Under the pieces are notes generated by a model. It searched no databases, had not been told where the DNA came from, and saw only the letters and a program-made list of their open reading frames with translations. DNA of 32,699 bases from Verrucomicrobiales bacterium (lineage in GTDB: Bacteria; Verrucomicrobiota; Verrucomicrobiia; Verrucomicrobiales; DEV007), in NCBI GenBank assembly GCA_029210205.1, contig JARGOD010000055.1, positions 1 to 32,699 on the forward strand, written 5' to 3'. This document shows, piece after piece, positions 16,483-25,597 of this stretch. A program made the position numbers and the translations under genes. The first letter of the stretch is position 1; the number at the start of each line of letters is the position of its first letter.

Positions 16483-18927
16483 ATGACCCTGTTGACTCGT
16501 CTCCCTCTCACTCGAAGTCTGCGTCTCGTATTGGTAGTCCTCGCGATTTTTTCGACGCCGCCTGCGCTCCGGACAACGCTTCACGCTCAGGCAGCAGTCA
16601 ACAAAGTTGAAGATGTGCTCTCCTATGCAGATCTACTTTTCAATCAGGAACAATTCACCCTCGCCGCACAACAGTATTCCATCTTCATTCAGGAAAACCC
16701 CAAGAGTCCTAATCTTCAAATCGCCTGGTTCCGTCTTGGTGAGTGCTACCTCAAGGCCAATCAAATTCAGGACGCGACGACGAGTTTCAATTTTCTAATC
16801 ACAGAATACAAGCGGGGCCCCTTCGTCGGCTCGGCCGCGTACCGACTCGCAGTCCTTAGCTTCAATGCCAAGGACTACCAAAACTCACTCGCTTACTTCA
16901 AAAAAGCGAAAGACGAACTCAACAACGAGGATGCCAAATTTCAGGCTAAGTTTTACTTCGCCCGTTCGCTTCAGCTAACGAAGCAACCAAAAGAAGCGCT
17001 CGCGGTATTTGAGCAAATGATCGCCGAGAAACCGGGGCCGGAGAACCCTTTTCTGGAACGCTGCCAACTTGAATCCGCGAGGCTCCACTTTGAGCTGGGC
17101 GACACCAAAAAGGCATTGGAACTATTTAAATCACTTGCCGAAACAGCGGCAACTCAGGAATTCAAAGAAGAAGCCATCGTCCGCGGTGGCCTTCTCGCCG
17201 CCGAGGCCGGAGAAACGGAGGCAAGCGAAGAGTTACTGAATCAAGCACTCCGCTTTTCTGACACCAGCCCCTGGAAAAATCTCGCTCAAGTCGGCGCGAT
17301 CTTTAACGCTTTCACCCGCGAAGACTACGATCGCGTTATCGGACTCTACAACACCGGTGCTTATTCAGCGCCTGATGAGTCACGTGCCAAAATGCTCCTC
17401 ATCGTCGGTCACTCTTTCCGTCTAAAGGGAGATCTCGATTCTGCGGCGCGTCTCTATGCCCTCGTTGCAGGAAAGTATCCGACTCAAACTGAGGGAATCG
17501 AAGCCGGTTATCGTCGCCTTCAAATACTCCATCAGCAGTCCGATCCCATGCTGCCGGAAGTGGCGACCCGATTTGCTGAGAGTCAGCGAAAAATTGATCC
17601 AAAAAGCTTCTACATCGACATGGCCTGGCTCATGAAAGCGGAATGGCATTTCATTCAGGCCGAAAATTCTGCGAGCGGCTCCGGCTCCGAGTTTGCAAAG
17701 AAACATTTCGGGGACGCGGCAGATGCCTACAAGCGAGTCAGACTCGATAACGTCGATGAAAAATTCCGAGAGACAGCGCTCTATAAATTAGGATGGTCCG
17801 AGATTGAATCAGGTGATCTTCAGAGCGGAATTCTCAGTCTTTCCCGCTTTGTCTCCCGTCACCCGAAGAGTCCTCTCGCTTCGTCCGCTCTCGCGAAACG
17901 AGCCGTCGCCTATCAATCTCAGGGAGATCATCAGTTCGCCCTCGGCGATTTTCAATCGATCGCATCTCGTTACCCGGATGCTCCCGAAGTGGAGTTTTCC
18001 ATGCAGCAAATCGCACTGATCTACGCGCACCAGCGGAAAACCGCCGAGATGATCACAGCCTACAAAAATCTTCTCAATAAATTCCCCGACACAAACGGTG
18101 CCGGGGAAGCCAACTACTGGATCGGAGTCGGCTACTTCGATCTTGAAGAGCATCAGGAGGCAATCCCAAATCTTGAGAAGGGGCGCGAGCTCGACGCCAA
18201 CCTCGAAGATCAGACCACTCTTCGTCTCGTGATCTGTCACTACCAGTTGGAGAACATCGAAAAGCTGAGCATTGAGGCGAAACGCTATATCGAAGGGGAG
18301 CCTGAAATTGAGAATAATGATGCCGCGAAGAAACGAGCGGTCATTCCACCACCAGTTCTCGAATATCTCGGCAAGAAGCTTGCCGCGCAGGAAGACTACG
18401 AAGGAGCTGATTACTTTTTGACAGAAATCTCCACTCCCGACGAGCCTGCACAGACGGTCGCCTCGACCTGGAAAATCATCGCTGAGTGCCGCCAGAAGTT
18501 GAAGAAACACGTCGAAGCAATTCTGGCCTACGATCATTTTCTACTGCAAACCGAACGCCCTAGTGAGCGAGCCACGGCCTACCTTGAACGTGGCATTTCA
18601 CAATTCTGTCTCCGTGATTTTGAAAAGGCACGAAACAGTGCCCAGGAGAGCCTTCGCTCTCAAAAGGAAGGCCGAACCAATGCAGAGGCCCGAATTCTTC
18701 TAGGTGATATCGGAGCCTCGGAAGGAAATCTTGAGGAAGCAGCTCGCGAGTACCTCGTCGTCAGCCAGATCTTTTCCGACCCCGAAGTGACGCCAAAAGC
18801 ACTCGCAAAAGCGATCAACGCCTACCAGTCGCTCGGAAACCGCGAAAAAGCTCAGGAGCTGCAGGATGAATTGACAGCCCAGTTCCCGGGTTACAAGAAG
18901 CCGGCCTCCTTTGAAGTCGATTGTTGA
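16483..18927 (+). CDS. Large periplasmic TPR-repeat protein
   Basis: This is an 814-residue secreted protein with a signal peptide (core LRLVLVVLAIFSTPPAL, cleavage near LHAQA). Almost the entire mature chain is tetratricopeptide repeats of the YbgF/BamD type. Examples are QEQFTLAAQQYSIFIQENP, WFRLGECYLKANQIQDATTS, LYKLGWSEIESGDLQSGIL, YWIGVGYFDLEEHQEAIPNL and ARILLGDIGASEGNLEEAA. I estimate 15 or more units. No enzymatic domain is visible, so it is most likely a scaffold for cell-envelope proteins. Its place after ExbB/ExbD-like genes suggests it is a partner of that energised complex, as CpoB/YbgF is next to Tol-Pal in proteobacteria. That comparison is inference. Confidence 0.88.
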   Translation: MTLLTRLPLTRSLRLVLVVLAIFSTPPALRTTLHAQAAVNKVEDVLSYADLLFNQEQFTLAAQQYSIFIQENPKSPNLQIAWFRLGECYLKANQIQDATTSFNFLITEYKRGPFVGSAAYRLAVLSFNAKDYQNSLAYFKKAKDELNNEDAKFQAKFYFARSLQLTKQPKEALAVFEQMIAEKPGPENPFLERCQLESARLHFELGDTKKALELFKSLAETAATQEFKEEAIVRGGLLAAEAGETEASEELLNQALRFSDTSPWKNLAQVGAIFNAFTREDYDRVIGLYNTGAYSAPDESRAKMLLIVGHSFRLKGDLDSAARLYALVAGKYPTQTEGIEAGYRRLQILHQQSDPMLPEVATRFAESQRKIDPKSFYIDMAWLMKAEWHFIQAENSASGSGSEFAKKHFGDAADAYKRVRLDNVDEKFRETALYKLGWSEIESGDLQSGILSLSRFVSRHPKSPLASSALAKRAVAYQSQGDHQFALGDFQSIASRYPDAPEVEFSMQQIALIYAHQRKTAEMITAYKNLLNKFPDTNGAGEANYWIGVGYFDLEEHQEAIPNLEKGRELDANLEDQTTLRLVICHYQLENIEKLSIEAKRYIEGEPEIENNDAAKKRAVIPPPVLEYLGKKLAAQEDYEGADYFLTEISTPDEPAQTVASTWKIIAECRQKLKKHVEAILAYDHFLLQTERPSERATAYLERGISQFCLRDFEKARNSAQESLRSQKEGRTNAEARILLGDIGASEGNLEEAAREYLVVSQIFSDPEVTPKALAKAINAYQSLGNREKAQELQDELTAQFPGYKKPASFEVDC

Positions 18928-18982
18928 TTTCGGCGATATGCCCCTGCTTCGATCTAGACCCCGCCTTCTCCGGTGGGCAGGT

Positions 18983-19026
18983 GTTCGCAGCTTTCAAGCA
19001 GGAAGACTTAGACTTGCTCGGCGAAC
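18983..19026. terminator. Weak bidirectional hairpin between convergent genes
   Basis: GTTCGCAGC (18983-18991) can pair with GCT-CG-GCGAAC (19016-19026): nine pairs with a 2-nt bulge, with a further CAAG/CTTG pairing inside (18995-18998 with 19013-19016). It sits in the 122-bp gap between the TPR gene and the convergent membrane-protein gene. There is no U tract, so termination is doubtful. Confidence 0.3.
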
Positions 19027-19049
19027 CCTGACTTTGACCACGCTGAAAG

Positions 19050-19901
19050 TCACTCTGCCACTTCCGGCTCAATGTCCTCATCCTTGAGGGCATTCACCGG
19101 ATTTTCTTCAATCACCCCGATATCTTCGCTGATGGGCCAACGCTCCGGCTCAATTTGAATTTTTTCAGGAGTTCGAACTGTGATCACCGCGTTCTTGTTG
19201 AACTCGTATGTCTTTGGCCCGGGGGGCTCTTCCACAGAAGGAGCAGGCGTTTTCGTGACCAGCGGAACGACCGTGAAAACCATCGTCGTGTCTTGAAGGC
19301 GTTCTACATTTAAGAGCGCTGCGCACATTTGTGACTCCTCCACTTGAAACATTCCCCCGACCGGCAGATCGAAAACCTCCGGGGTTTCTTCAGAAGGAAG
19401 CGCGAGATCGAGGATCACGTCGGGAAACGTGGAAGAACGCCCACGAATCACTATCCCGCTTTGGAATACATCCTCCTCTCCCATCCTCTGAACCGATTCG
19501 ATCACGAACTCACCGGAGAGAAAGGTAACATCATCACGCTCGATATAATTTTTGAGGTAATAACGCTTCAAAATTCCGTTGTAGGCACGGAGCTCGGACT
19601 CGTTGAACGGATAGACCTGTGCGTAGAGATCTTTGGCTGAGTTAAACTTCCCCCGCGGCGCCGTGAATGGCAGGAAACCATGAATCGGGTCCAGCTTCTC
19701 GAGCCGGTTCAGCAACTTGTAATTCATAGGATGCTCAGGTTGACCAAAGACCCACATGCAAAACGACCACGAGGCGAAATTCAGCCCGATCAAGACTGCA
19801 ATCGCGGCAATCCAGAGAATAAGGTTTCCGCTGCTGTAGCGCCCCTCATCCTGCTCCCGTGAATTCCGGGAAAATGAACTTTCACCAGAAACAGCTTCCA
19901 T
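19050..19901 (-). CDS. Unrecognised single-pass membrane protein
   Basis: I do not recognise this 283-residue protein. The first 26 residues are polar and partly charged, residues 27-52 form one clear helix (LILWIAAIAVLIGLNFASWS), and about 230 soluble residues follow. Positive-inside rules suggest an N-in, C-out topology with a periplasmic domain. That domain has a region with RGKFNSAKDLYAQVYPFNES, then alternating beta-like stretches, a Pro/Thr-rich linker (TKTPAPSVEEPPGPKTY) and an acidic tail (NALKDEDIEPEVAE). There are no obvious catalytic motifs. It starts 2 bp after the Fe-S carrier gene, so the two are almost certainly cotranscribed. Nothing in the sequence points to metal binding: only two cysteines are present, one of them in the helix. 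Confidence 0.72.
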   Translation of the reverse strand: MEAVSGESSFSRNSREQDEGRYSSGNLILWIAAIAVLIGLNFASWSFCMWVFGQPEHPMNYKLLNRLEKLDPIHGFLPFTAPRGKFNSAKDLYAQVYPFNESELRAYNGILKRYYLKNYIERDDVTFLSGEFVIESVQRMGEEDVFQSGIVIRGRSSTFPDVILDLALPSEETPEVFDLPVGGMFQVEESQMCAALLNVERLQDTTMVFTVVPLVTKTPAPSVEEPPGPKTYEFNKNAVITVRTPEKIQIEPERWPISEDIGVIEENPVNALKDEDIEPEVAE

Positions 19902-19903
19902 CT

Positions 19904-20302
19904 TCAGCCCTTGCTTCCACCACAGACTTCACCATCCATCGTCTCAGGATCATACTCCGGCGCCTTGTCTGCTGAGGTCGGCTCAAACGAGGTTCCGCAA
20001 CCGCAACTGCGCGCTGCATTTGGATTTTCAATTTTAAAACCCGAGTCGTTTAGAGCATCCACGTAGTCAAGGTGGCAGCCGTCGAGATAAGTCAGGCTTT
20101 CCTGATCAACAAAAACGCGGGCTTTCCCGTTCTCGATAACGAGATCGCCTTCGTCTTGTGTTCCAATCTGCATCGCATAGGACATCCCCGCGCACCCTCC
20201 TCTCTCAACAAGAAGACGGAGGCCTTTCTCCTCTGCGGAGAAATTCTTTTCTTCGAGAAGGGACAGTAAGTGTTCCGCCGCAGCGTCGGTGACCTTGATC
20301 AT
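19904..20302 (-). CDS. A-type iron-sulfur carrier (IscA/SufA/ErpA/HesB family)
   Basis: This is a 132-residue cytoplasmic protein. The three ligand cysteines are C37 (in ERGGCAGMSY) and C100/C102 (in AARSCGCGTSF), in the canonical Cx(n)CGC arrangement. The N terminus, ITVTDAAAEHLL-like with KVTDAAAEHLLSLLEE, is standard. Such proteins accept clusters from the Isc/Suf scaffold and deliver them to apoproteins. The last 25 residues extend beyond the usual end and contain an extra cysteine (GEVCGGSKG), which is atypical. No isc or suf scaffold genes are nearby. A good promoter lies just upstream, and the unknown membrane protein follows after 2 bp. Which subtype (IscA, SufA, ErpA) cannot be decided. 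Confidence 0.93.
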   Translation of the reverse strand: MIKVTDAAAEHLLSLLEEKNFSAEEKGLRLLVERGGCAGMSYAMQIGTQDEGDLVIENGKARVFVDQESLTYLDGCHLDYVDALNDSGFKIENPNAARSCGCGTSFEPTSADKAPEYDPETMDGEVCGGSKG

Positions 20303-20325
20303 GAGTTCTGAGTGGTTATTCCCTA

Positions 20326-20354
20326 ACTATACGTTCCCCAACGCGGTTTCCCAA
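20326..20354 (-). promoter_or_regulatory. Promoter of the Fe-S carrier operon
   Basis: The minus strand reads TTGGGA (20349-20354), a 17-bp spacer and TATAGT (20326-20331). The -10 ends 23 bp before the start codon, so the leader would be about 17 nt. The -10 matches five of six consensus bases and the spacer is optimal. Confidence 0.5.
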
Positions 20355-20410
20355 CTCTTTTCGGGTTGCTTTCCCCCCTTGCCCGCCTTCAGGTTAGGTC
20401 TCATTCCGCC

Positions 20411-22279
20411 ATGGGTAAAATCCGTCTCCTCCCCGAAGCATTAGCCAGCCAGGTCGCCGCCGGCGAGGTCGTGGAACGACCTGCTTCCGTTGTCAAAGAA
20501 CTCGTCGAAAACTCCATCGATGCAGGCGCGTCGAATATCGAGGTGCTCATCCAACGCGGTGGCATAGCTCTCATTCGTGTCTCTGATGATGGCTGCGGAA
20601 TGAATCGTGACGATGCTCTCATGTCTCTCGAAAGAAACGCGACATCGAAGATCAGGACGAAGGATGACCTCGCCGCGATTCACACCCTCGGATTCCGGGG
20701 CGAAGCGATTCCGAGTATCGCGAGCGTGTCAAAATTTCGCCTCACGACACGCGAAGCCGATTCACTCACCGGCACCGAAATAACCATCAACGGCGGAAAG
20801 GTCATCAATGTGAAAGACTGCGGTGAACCTCCCGGCACGCAGATCGAGGTGCGATCCCTCTTCTACAACCTCCCCGCGCGACGCAAATTCCTCCGCACTG
20901 AAAACACTGAATATTCCCACCTTGAGCAGGTCATCAAGACCCAGGCGATCGCGCACGAGAACATCCGCTTTTCTCTTGTCCGCGGCGAGCGCCTCGCCTT
21001 TCAACTGCCAGCCACCTCAAGCCTACGCGAGCGAATCGGCGGCCTCGTCGGGAACGATCTCGCCAGTCGCCTCCTCGAAATTAAGCCGCACGAACATAAG
21101 GGCGTTCGAATCCGTGGTTTGATCGGACCTCCCGGGATGGGACGAAGCGATCGTCGTCAGCAACTCAGTTTCCTCAATGGTCGCCCCGTCGAAGCGGCGA
21201 TCATTACGCGGGCCCTCCGCGAAGGCTATCACACCGCCCTGATGAAGGGGCAATACCCGGTGACCTTCCTCTTTATCGAGACCGACCCTGAGGCCGTCGA
21301 TGTCAATGTTCATCCGGCAAAGCGCGAAGTCAGATTCCACGACGGCTTCGGCGTACAGGATGCCATCATCGGCGCGGTACAGGGGACGCTCCGAGAGCGC
21401 ATGACCCGTCCCGTTTCCGGCGTTGGCCTGACTGGGGCAAGAACACCTGAGCCGAGTCCTGACGTCGTCCAGGAAAACCTCATCCCCGAAGCCGAACAGC
21501 GATCCCTTCGAAACGATTGGGGAGAAATCTCCGAACGTAAAGAGACGCCCAAGGTATCCGAAGCGCCCGCCCTCTTCACCGCCACCGAACGTCAGCGGGT
21601 CGAAACCGAAGCACCCGTCGAAACTCAACAGGGTACAGTCACCGACTCAACCCCCTTAGATCCCGCCCTGGCCCCCGAAGAGGAGGAAAAACCGAAACCG
21701 GAAGACTATCGCCTCATGGGAGTCCTCGGGAAACTCTACGTCTTGCTGGAGAGTAAGGAAGGCCTCGTCCTCATGGATCAGCACGCCGCTCATGAGCGAG
21801 TCCTCTTCGAGGAAATGAAAGAGCGCATGGAGCACGAGGAAGTCCCCTCGCAGCGGCTTCTTTCACCCATCATGGTGGAACTGACGCCAAGAGACTTTGA
21901 TCTCATCGAAAAGAATTTAGACACCCTGAGCAAGCTTGGCCTTTCCGCTGAGCCTTTCGGGGGAAGCACCCTCAAGATCGACTCACTCCCTACTTTTCTC
22001 AAAAGCGACGATCCCGAAAGCTTCCTTCAGGATGTCATCGAGGAAATCCGCTCATCGAGCGATCGCATGTCCAAACTCCGCCTCGGCGAAGACATGATCG
22101 CGACCACCGTCTGTCGCCACGCTGTGAAAGCAAACGATCCACTTCATAACGCCGAGCTTCAGAAGTTACTCGAAAACCTGCTTGTCTGTGACATGCCCTA
22201 TTGTTGTCCCCACGGCAGGCCAACTCTGATCCAGATTTCCTACGGTGAGCTCGAGCGAAAATTCGGACGGCAGACATAG
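20411..22279 (+). CDS. mutL: DNA mismatch repair protein MutL (endonuclease type)
   Basis: This is a 622-residue protein. The GHKL ATPase domain starts at once: ELVENSIDAGA (E33, N34), SDDGCGM, and TLGFRGEAIPSIASVS. NGRPVEA and DVNVHPAKREVRFHD lie in the transducer domain. A Pro/Glu-rich linker spans about residues 340-435. The C-terminal domain carries the nicking motif DQHAAHERVLFE (D456 to E467), VCRHAVKA and the zinc motif CPHGRP (C599). These mark a MutL that nicks DNA itself, so MutH is not needed. MutL couples mismatch recognition by MutS to strand incision. The reading frame is open upstream to a TTG at 20366, but ATG 20411 gives the family N terminus. It is divergent from the Fe-S carrier gene. 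Confidence 0.96.
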   Translation: MGKIRLLPEALASQVAAGEVVERPASVVKELVENSIDAGASNIEVLIQRGGIALIRVSDDGCGMNRDDALMSLERNATSKIRTKDDLAAIHTLGFRGEAIPSIASVSKFRLTTREADSLTGTEITINGGKVINVKDCGEPPGTQIEVRSLFYNLPARRKFLRTENTEYSHLEQVIKTQAIAHENIRFSLVRGERLAFQLPATSSLRERIGGLVGNDLASRLLEIKPHEHKGVRIRGLIGPPGMGRSDRRQQLSFLNGRPVEAAIITRALREGYHTALMKGQYPVTFLFIETDPEAVDVNVHPAKREVRFHDGFGVQDAIIGAVQGTLRERMTRPVSGVGLTGARTPEPSPDVVQENLIPEAEQRSLRNDWGEISERKETPKVSEAPALFTATERQRVETEAPVETQQGTVTDSTPLDPALAPEEEEKPKPEDYRLMGVLGKLYVLLESKEGLVLMDQHAAHERVLFEEMKERMEHEEVPSQRLLSPIMVELTPRDFDLIEKNLDTLSKLGLSAEPFGGSTLKIDSLPTFLKSDDPESFLQDVIEEIRSSSDRMSKLRLGEDMIATTVCRHAVKANDPLHNAELQKLLENLLVCDMPYCCPHGRPTLIQISYGELERKFGRQT

Positions 22280-22352
22280 GAGCGTCCTCTCGGCAAGAGC
22301 ACCCCCTTCGCGTCATTGCTCCACCGGCGGAATTCATCTAAAACTCTGCGGC

Positions 22353-23903
22353 ATGAATCCCGATCGCCGCCGCTTCCTCACCGCCACCGCCTCTACTGCG
22401 CTAGCTTTCGGTCCCAAATCCGGTGAGGCACAAGAGGCGAAACCCAACCTCATCCGCGAGGAGAATGCAAAACCTGGCACGACCGACTGGCAACTTACCC
22501 GGGTCCGAATCAACAGTGGGAGATACCGGACCAAGCTGATCGAAGGCTATGTTTCTCACCAGTCAATTCGCGCCGGGGAAACGCTCGACTTTTTCATTTC
22601 GACGGAACCGGAGCGGCCTTTCACAATCGACCTCTATCGACTCGGCTATTATGGGGGAACCGGTGGTCGTCATATGGCCCAACTCGGGCCGTTCCCCGGC
22701 AAAATCCAGCCAACCCCGGCGATGTCGGCGGGAAGTCGGCTCCATGAATGTCAGTGGGAAATTTCCACCGGGCTTAGCATTCCCGACGACTGGATCAGTG
22801 GCGTCTATCTGGGCAAGCTTACGACAATTCCCGCGACCAGGTCAGAGCCTTACTGGCAGAGCTATGTTATCTTTATCGTGCGTGACGATCGCGAGGCCGA
22901 CGTCATTTTTCAAACGAGCGACAACACTTCCCAAGCTTACAATCGCTGGCCGGAAAACGAGTCGCTCTACACCGATCCGCGGGGAGCTCACGCCCCCGGG
23001 GTCGCCGTGAGTTTTGATCGCCCCTACGGGCTCTATCCACAATTCGGTGCCCTCCCCCTTTCGATCGGCTCCGGCGAATTCCTCCTCTGGGAATTCCCTC
23101 TCTCATTCTGGCTTGAAAAGGAAGGCTACGACGTGACCTACCTTGCAAATGTCGATGTGTTAGAATCCGGCTCAATCGAACGGAGTAGAGTTTTTCTCTC
23201 CGTGGCCCACGACGAATACTGGGACCGGAAGCAATTCACGAGAGTTGCCTCAGCGATTGAAGAAGGTCTCTCCGTGCTCTGGCTTTGCGGAAATTCCGTC
23301 TTCATTGACTCACCCTTTTCGCAATCCACAGGCGGACAGGCGAATCGTGTTATCACCCGCCGCGGCTGCTTCGGTGAACTGCGAGAGGACGAGAACGACT
23401 CCTACGCCGCACTGTGGGACACTCTCGAATCGACAGCGCCGGACGAACGGAAAATCATGGGGGTGCGCTCGGTCGTTCCTTTCAACGGCGGCGGCGACTG
23501 GACCTGCCGAAAAGCCGATCACTGGGTGTTTAAAGGGACGGGAATGAAGAACGGCGACGCGATCCCCGGCCTCGTCGGGTGGGAACACCATGGCGAACCC
23601 GATCCGGATCGCGAGGGGCTCGAAGTTCTCGCTGAAGGGTCCGTCTGGGCTGGAGGCACGAGGGAGGGGCGTTATTCCGCCGTCCTGTTTCCCGGACCGA
23701 AAGGTAATTTTGTCTTTAATGCCTCGACTGTCTTCTGGAACATTGGCCTCTCTTCCCCGCCTGGCCAATGGGCTCCCTACACGCATTTCTCCCGACCTCA
23801 CGGACCCGATCCAAGAGTACAGCAAATTACCCGGAATCTGCTCAACCGCGCGATTTCACAAGGCTCAGAAGCAATCCCTGATGCGAATCTATCAGAGGAC
23901 TAG
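22353..23903 (+). CDS. Tat-exported DMFase large-subunit-like protein
   Basis: This 516-residue protein starts with a twin-arginine signal (DRRRFLTATASTALAFG) and is therefore probably folded before export. The Ig-like N-terminal domain reads VSHQSIRAGETLDFFIST, then DLYRLGYYGGTGGRHM. The main domain matches the large-subunit domain of N,N-dimethylformamidase: SDNTSQAYNRWPENESLY, LANVDVLESG, VAHDEYWDRKQFTRV, LWLCGNSVF. DMFase itself hydrolyses formamides with an iron centre, but most members of this widespread family are uncharacterised, and I would not assign that reaction. The open frame extends upstream to 22245, overlapping mutL; ATG 22353 restores the Tat signal. The sulfatase gene follows after 83 bp. 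Confidence 0.8.
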   Translation: MNPDRRRFLTATASTALAFGPKSGEAQEAKPNLIREENAKPGTTDWQLTRVRINSGRYRTKLIEGYVSHQSIRAGETLDFFISTEPERPFTIDLYRLGYYGGTGGRHMAQLGPFPGKIQPTPAMSAGSRLHECQWEISTGLSIPDDWISGVYLGKLTTIPATRSEPYWQSYVIFIVRDDREADVIFQTSDNTSQAYNRWPENESLYTDPRGAHAPGVAVSFDRPYGLYPQFGALPLSIGSGEFLLWEFPLSFWLEKEGYDVTYLANVDVLESGSIERSRVFLSVAHDEYWDRKQFTRVASAIEEGLSVLWLCGNSVFIDSPFSQSTGGQANRVITRRGCFGELREDENDSYAALWDTLESTAPDERKIMGVRSVVPFNGGGDWTCRKADHWVFKGTGMKNGDAIPGLVGWEHHGEPDPDREGLEVLAEGSVWAGGTREGRYSAVLFPGPKGNFVFNASTVFWNIGLSSPPGQWAPYTHFSRPHGPDPRVQQITRNLLNRAISQGSEAIPDANLSED

Positions 23904-23986
23904 CTAGAGCTCCGAAGCGACGGGGCGAGGCAATGCCGCGATTCCCTACCTTGACCCAGTTGATCGGTCCGGCCACAATCGAGATC

Positions 23987-25489
23987 ATGAAAATCCCCAT
24001 TTTAGCAGCAGCAATTGCTTTGTTTTGCAGCACCCTCGCTGCGACCGAAAAGAACGTCATCTTCATCATCACCGATGACGAATCGCCCACGCTTGGTTGC
24101 TATGGCGACCCCGTTGCCAAAACCCCCGCGATAGATGCCATTGCCGCTGACGGCACTGTTTTCCTCAATGCTTTTGCGACAACTGCAAGCTGCTCGGCAA
24201 GCCGTTCGGTGGTCATGTCAGGATTGCATAACCACCTCAACGGGCAATATGGCCACCAGCATTCCTATCACAAATTCGAATCCTTTCGCTCCGTCGCAGC
24301 CTTCGCGCTTCCACGGGTAATGCAAGGCGCCGGGTATCGCACCGGACACATTGGTAAATATCACGTTGGCCCTGAGCAGGTCTACCGCTACGAGACCTAC
24401 CTCAAAGCGAACACTCGCAACGCGGTCGAGATGGCAGACAAATCGAAAGACTTCATCACTGCCGAGAGTGATAAGCCGTTCTTTCTCTACTTCGCTACCT
24501 CAGACCCTCATCGCGGCGGAGGAAAAGACGAAACTTCAGAGCTCGAATTAAAGGCCGACCTTTTCGGTAACAAGCCCAACAAGGGTTCGCACAACGGCGT
24601 CGAAGAGGTCTTCTATGATCCGGCAGACCTTCCCATTCCCCACTTCCTTAGCGATACACCAGAGACTCGGGAAGAACTTGCCCAATATTATCAGAGCGTC
24701 TCCCGCATCGACCAGGGAGTCGCCCGACTCGTCGAGATTCTGAAAGAGGCTGGTCTCTACGACAAAACGATGATCATCTTCACCGCCGATCACGGGATGG
24801 CTTTTGCCGGTGGAAAAACGACTGTCTACGAGGGCGGGCTGCGCGTACCTTTTGTGGTCCGCAATCCCTATGAAGAGATGCGCGGCGTGAAACATGCGGG
24901 CATGATTAGCCACGTGGATATCACGCCGAGCATTCTCGATTTCGCCGGTGGACTAAATCAGAAAGCGAACCGACCGAAAGAGATCGTGGACGTGAAAAGC
25001 CTCTTCAGAGAGAGCGAAGTCGCGAAAGATAATCTCGGACGCGAGATCAAAGCTTACCACGGGAAATCGTGGGTCCCGATTCTTGGCAAGCCCGACGCCG
25101 AACATTGGGAAACCATATTTGCCTCCCACACTTTTCACGAAATTCAGATGTATTATCCAATGCGAGTCGTTCGCGATAAGGACTACAAACTGATCTGGAA
25201 CATCGCGCACGAGCTCCCCTACCCATTTGCTTCCGACCTCTGGGCCGCGAGCAGCTTTCAGGCGCAATTTCAGGAGTCACTCGATGCCCCTTACGGCCAG
25301 AAAAGTGTCGGAGAATACATCCACCGCCCCGAGTTTGAATTCTACAAAATCGGAGAAGATCCAATCGAGGCCAAAAACCTCGCAAGCGATCCGGCGTATC
25401 GCGACGCGATGATTCGGTATCAGGAAAAGCTGAAGGCCTTTCAGAAAGAGATGAATGATCCCTGGATCATGAAGTGGGATTACGAGTGA
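23987..25489 (+). CDS. Secreted formylglycine-dependent sulfatase (SGSH/S1_8-like)
   Basis: This 500-residue protein has a signal peptide (MKIPILAAAIALFCSTLAA). Calcium ligands lie in FIITDDESP (D30, D31). The formylglycine signature CSASR (C69, R73) is followed by SVVMSGLHNHLNGQYGH. FTADHGMAFAGGKTTVYEGG supplies further metal and active-site residues. The spacing around the signature and the GLHNHLNGQYGHQHSYHKF stretch resemble N-sulfoglucosamine sulfohydrolases, so the substrate may be an N-sulfated or other sulfated glycan. The cysteine must be oxidised by a maturase not in this window. An upstream in-frame start at 23933 would bury the signal peptide, so ATG 23987 is preferred. The gene is followed by a hairpin and a bidirectional terminator. 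Confidence 0.9.
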   Translation: MKIPILAAAIALFCSTLAATEKNVIFIITDDESPTLGCYGDPVAKTPAIDAIAADGTVFLNAFATTASCSASRSVVMSGLHNHLNGQYGHQHSYHKFESFRSVAAFALPRVMQGAGYRTGHIGKYHVGPEQVYRYETYLKANTRNAVEMADKSKDFITAESDKPFFLYFATSDPHRGGGKDETSELELKADLFGNKPNKGSHNGVEEVFYDPADLPIPHFLSDTPETREELAQYYQSVSRIDQGVARLVEILKEAGLYDKTMIIFTADHGMAFAGGKTTVYEGGLRVPFVVRNPYEEMRGVKHAGMISHVDITPSILDFAGGLNQKANRPKEIVDVKSLFRESEVAKDNLGREIKAYHGKSWVPILGKPDAEHWETIFASHTFHEIQMYYPMRVVRDKDYKLIWNIAHELPYPFASDLWAASSFQAQFQESLDAPYGQKSVGEYIHRPEFEFYKIGEDPIEAKNLASDPAYRDAMIRYQEKLKAFQKEMNDPWIMKWDYE

Positions 25490-25551
25490 GCTCCTGGACA
25501 TCCTTCGCCAAGTCCAGTTTCGAAGTCGAAATCATCGTCTCTTCAAAACCG

Positions 25552-25575
25552 GCTTCCGAGCGGAAGCTCGGAAGC
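25552..25575. terminator. Perfect 10-bp hairpin after the sulfatase gene
   Basis: GCTTCCGAGC (25552-25561), loop GGAA, GCTCGGAAGC (25566-25575). The stem is perfect and the loop is a GNRA tetraloop on the plus strand. There is no U tract on the plus side; on the minus side GGTTTT follows the stem. It may stabilise the sulfatase mRNA end or help termination in the minus direction. Confidence 0.55.
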
Positions 25576-25597
25576 TGCGTTGATGACGCGACGCCTC

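Noticed and set aside
17809..18537. 242-codon minus-strand frame inside the TPR gene
   Set aside because: It is a mirror frame of helical repeats; its composition is explained by the TPR codons on the other strand.
21023..21628. 201-codon minus-strand frame inside mutL
   Set aside because: It is antisense to mutL transducer and linker regions; no start signal and no family match.
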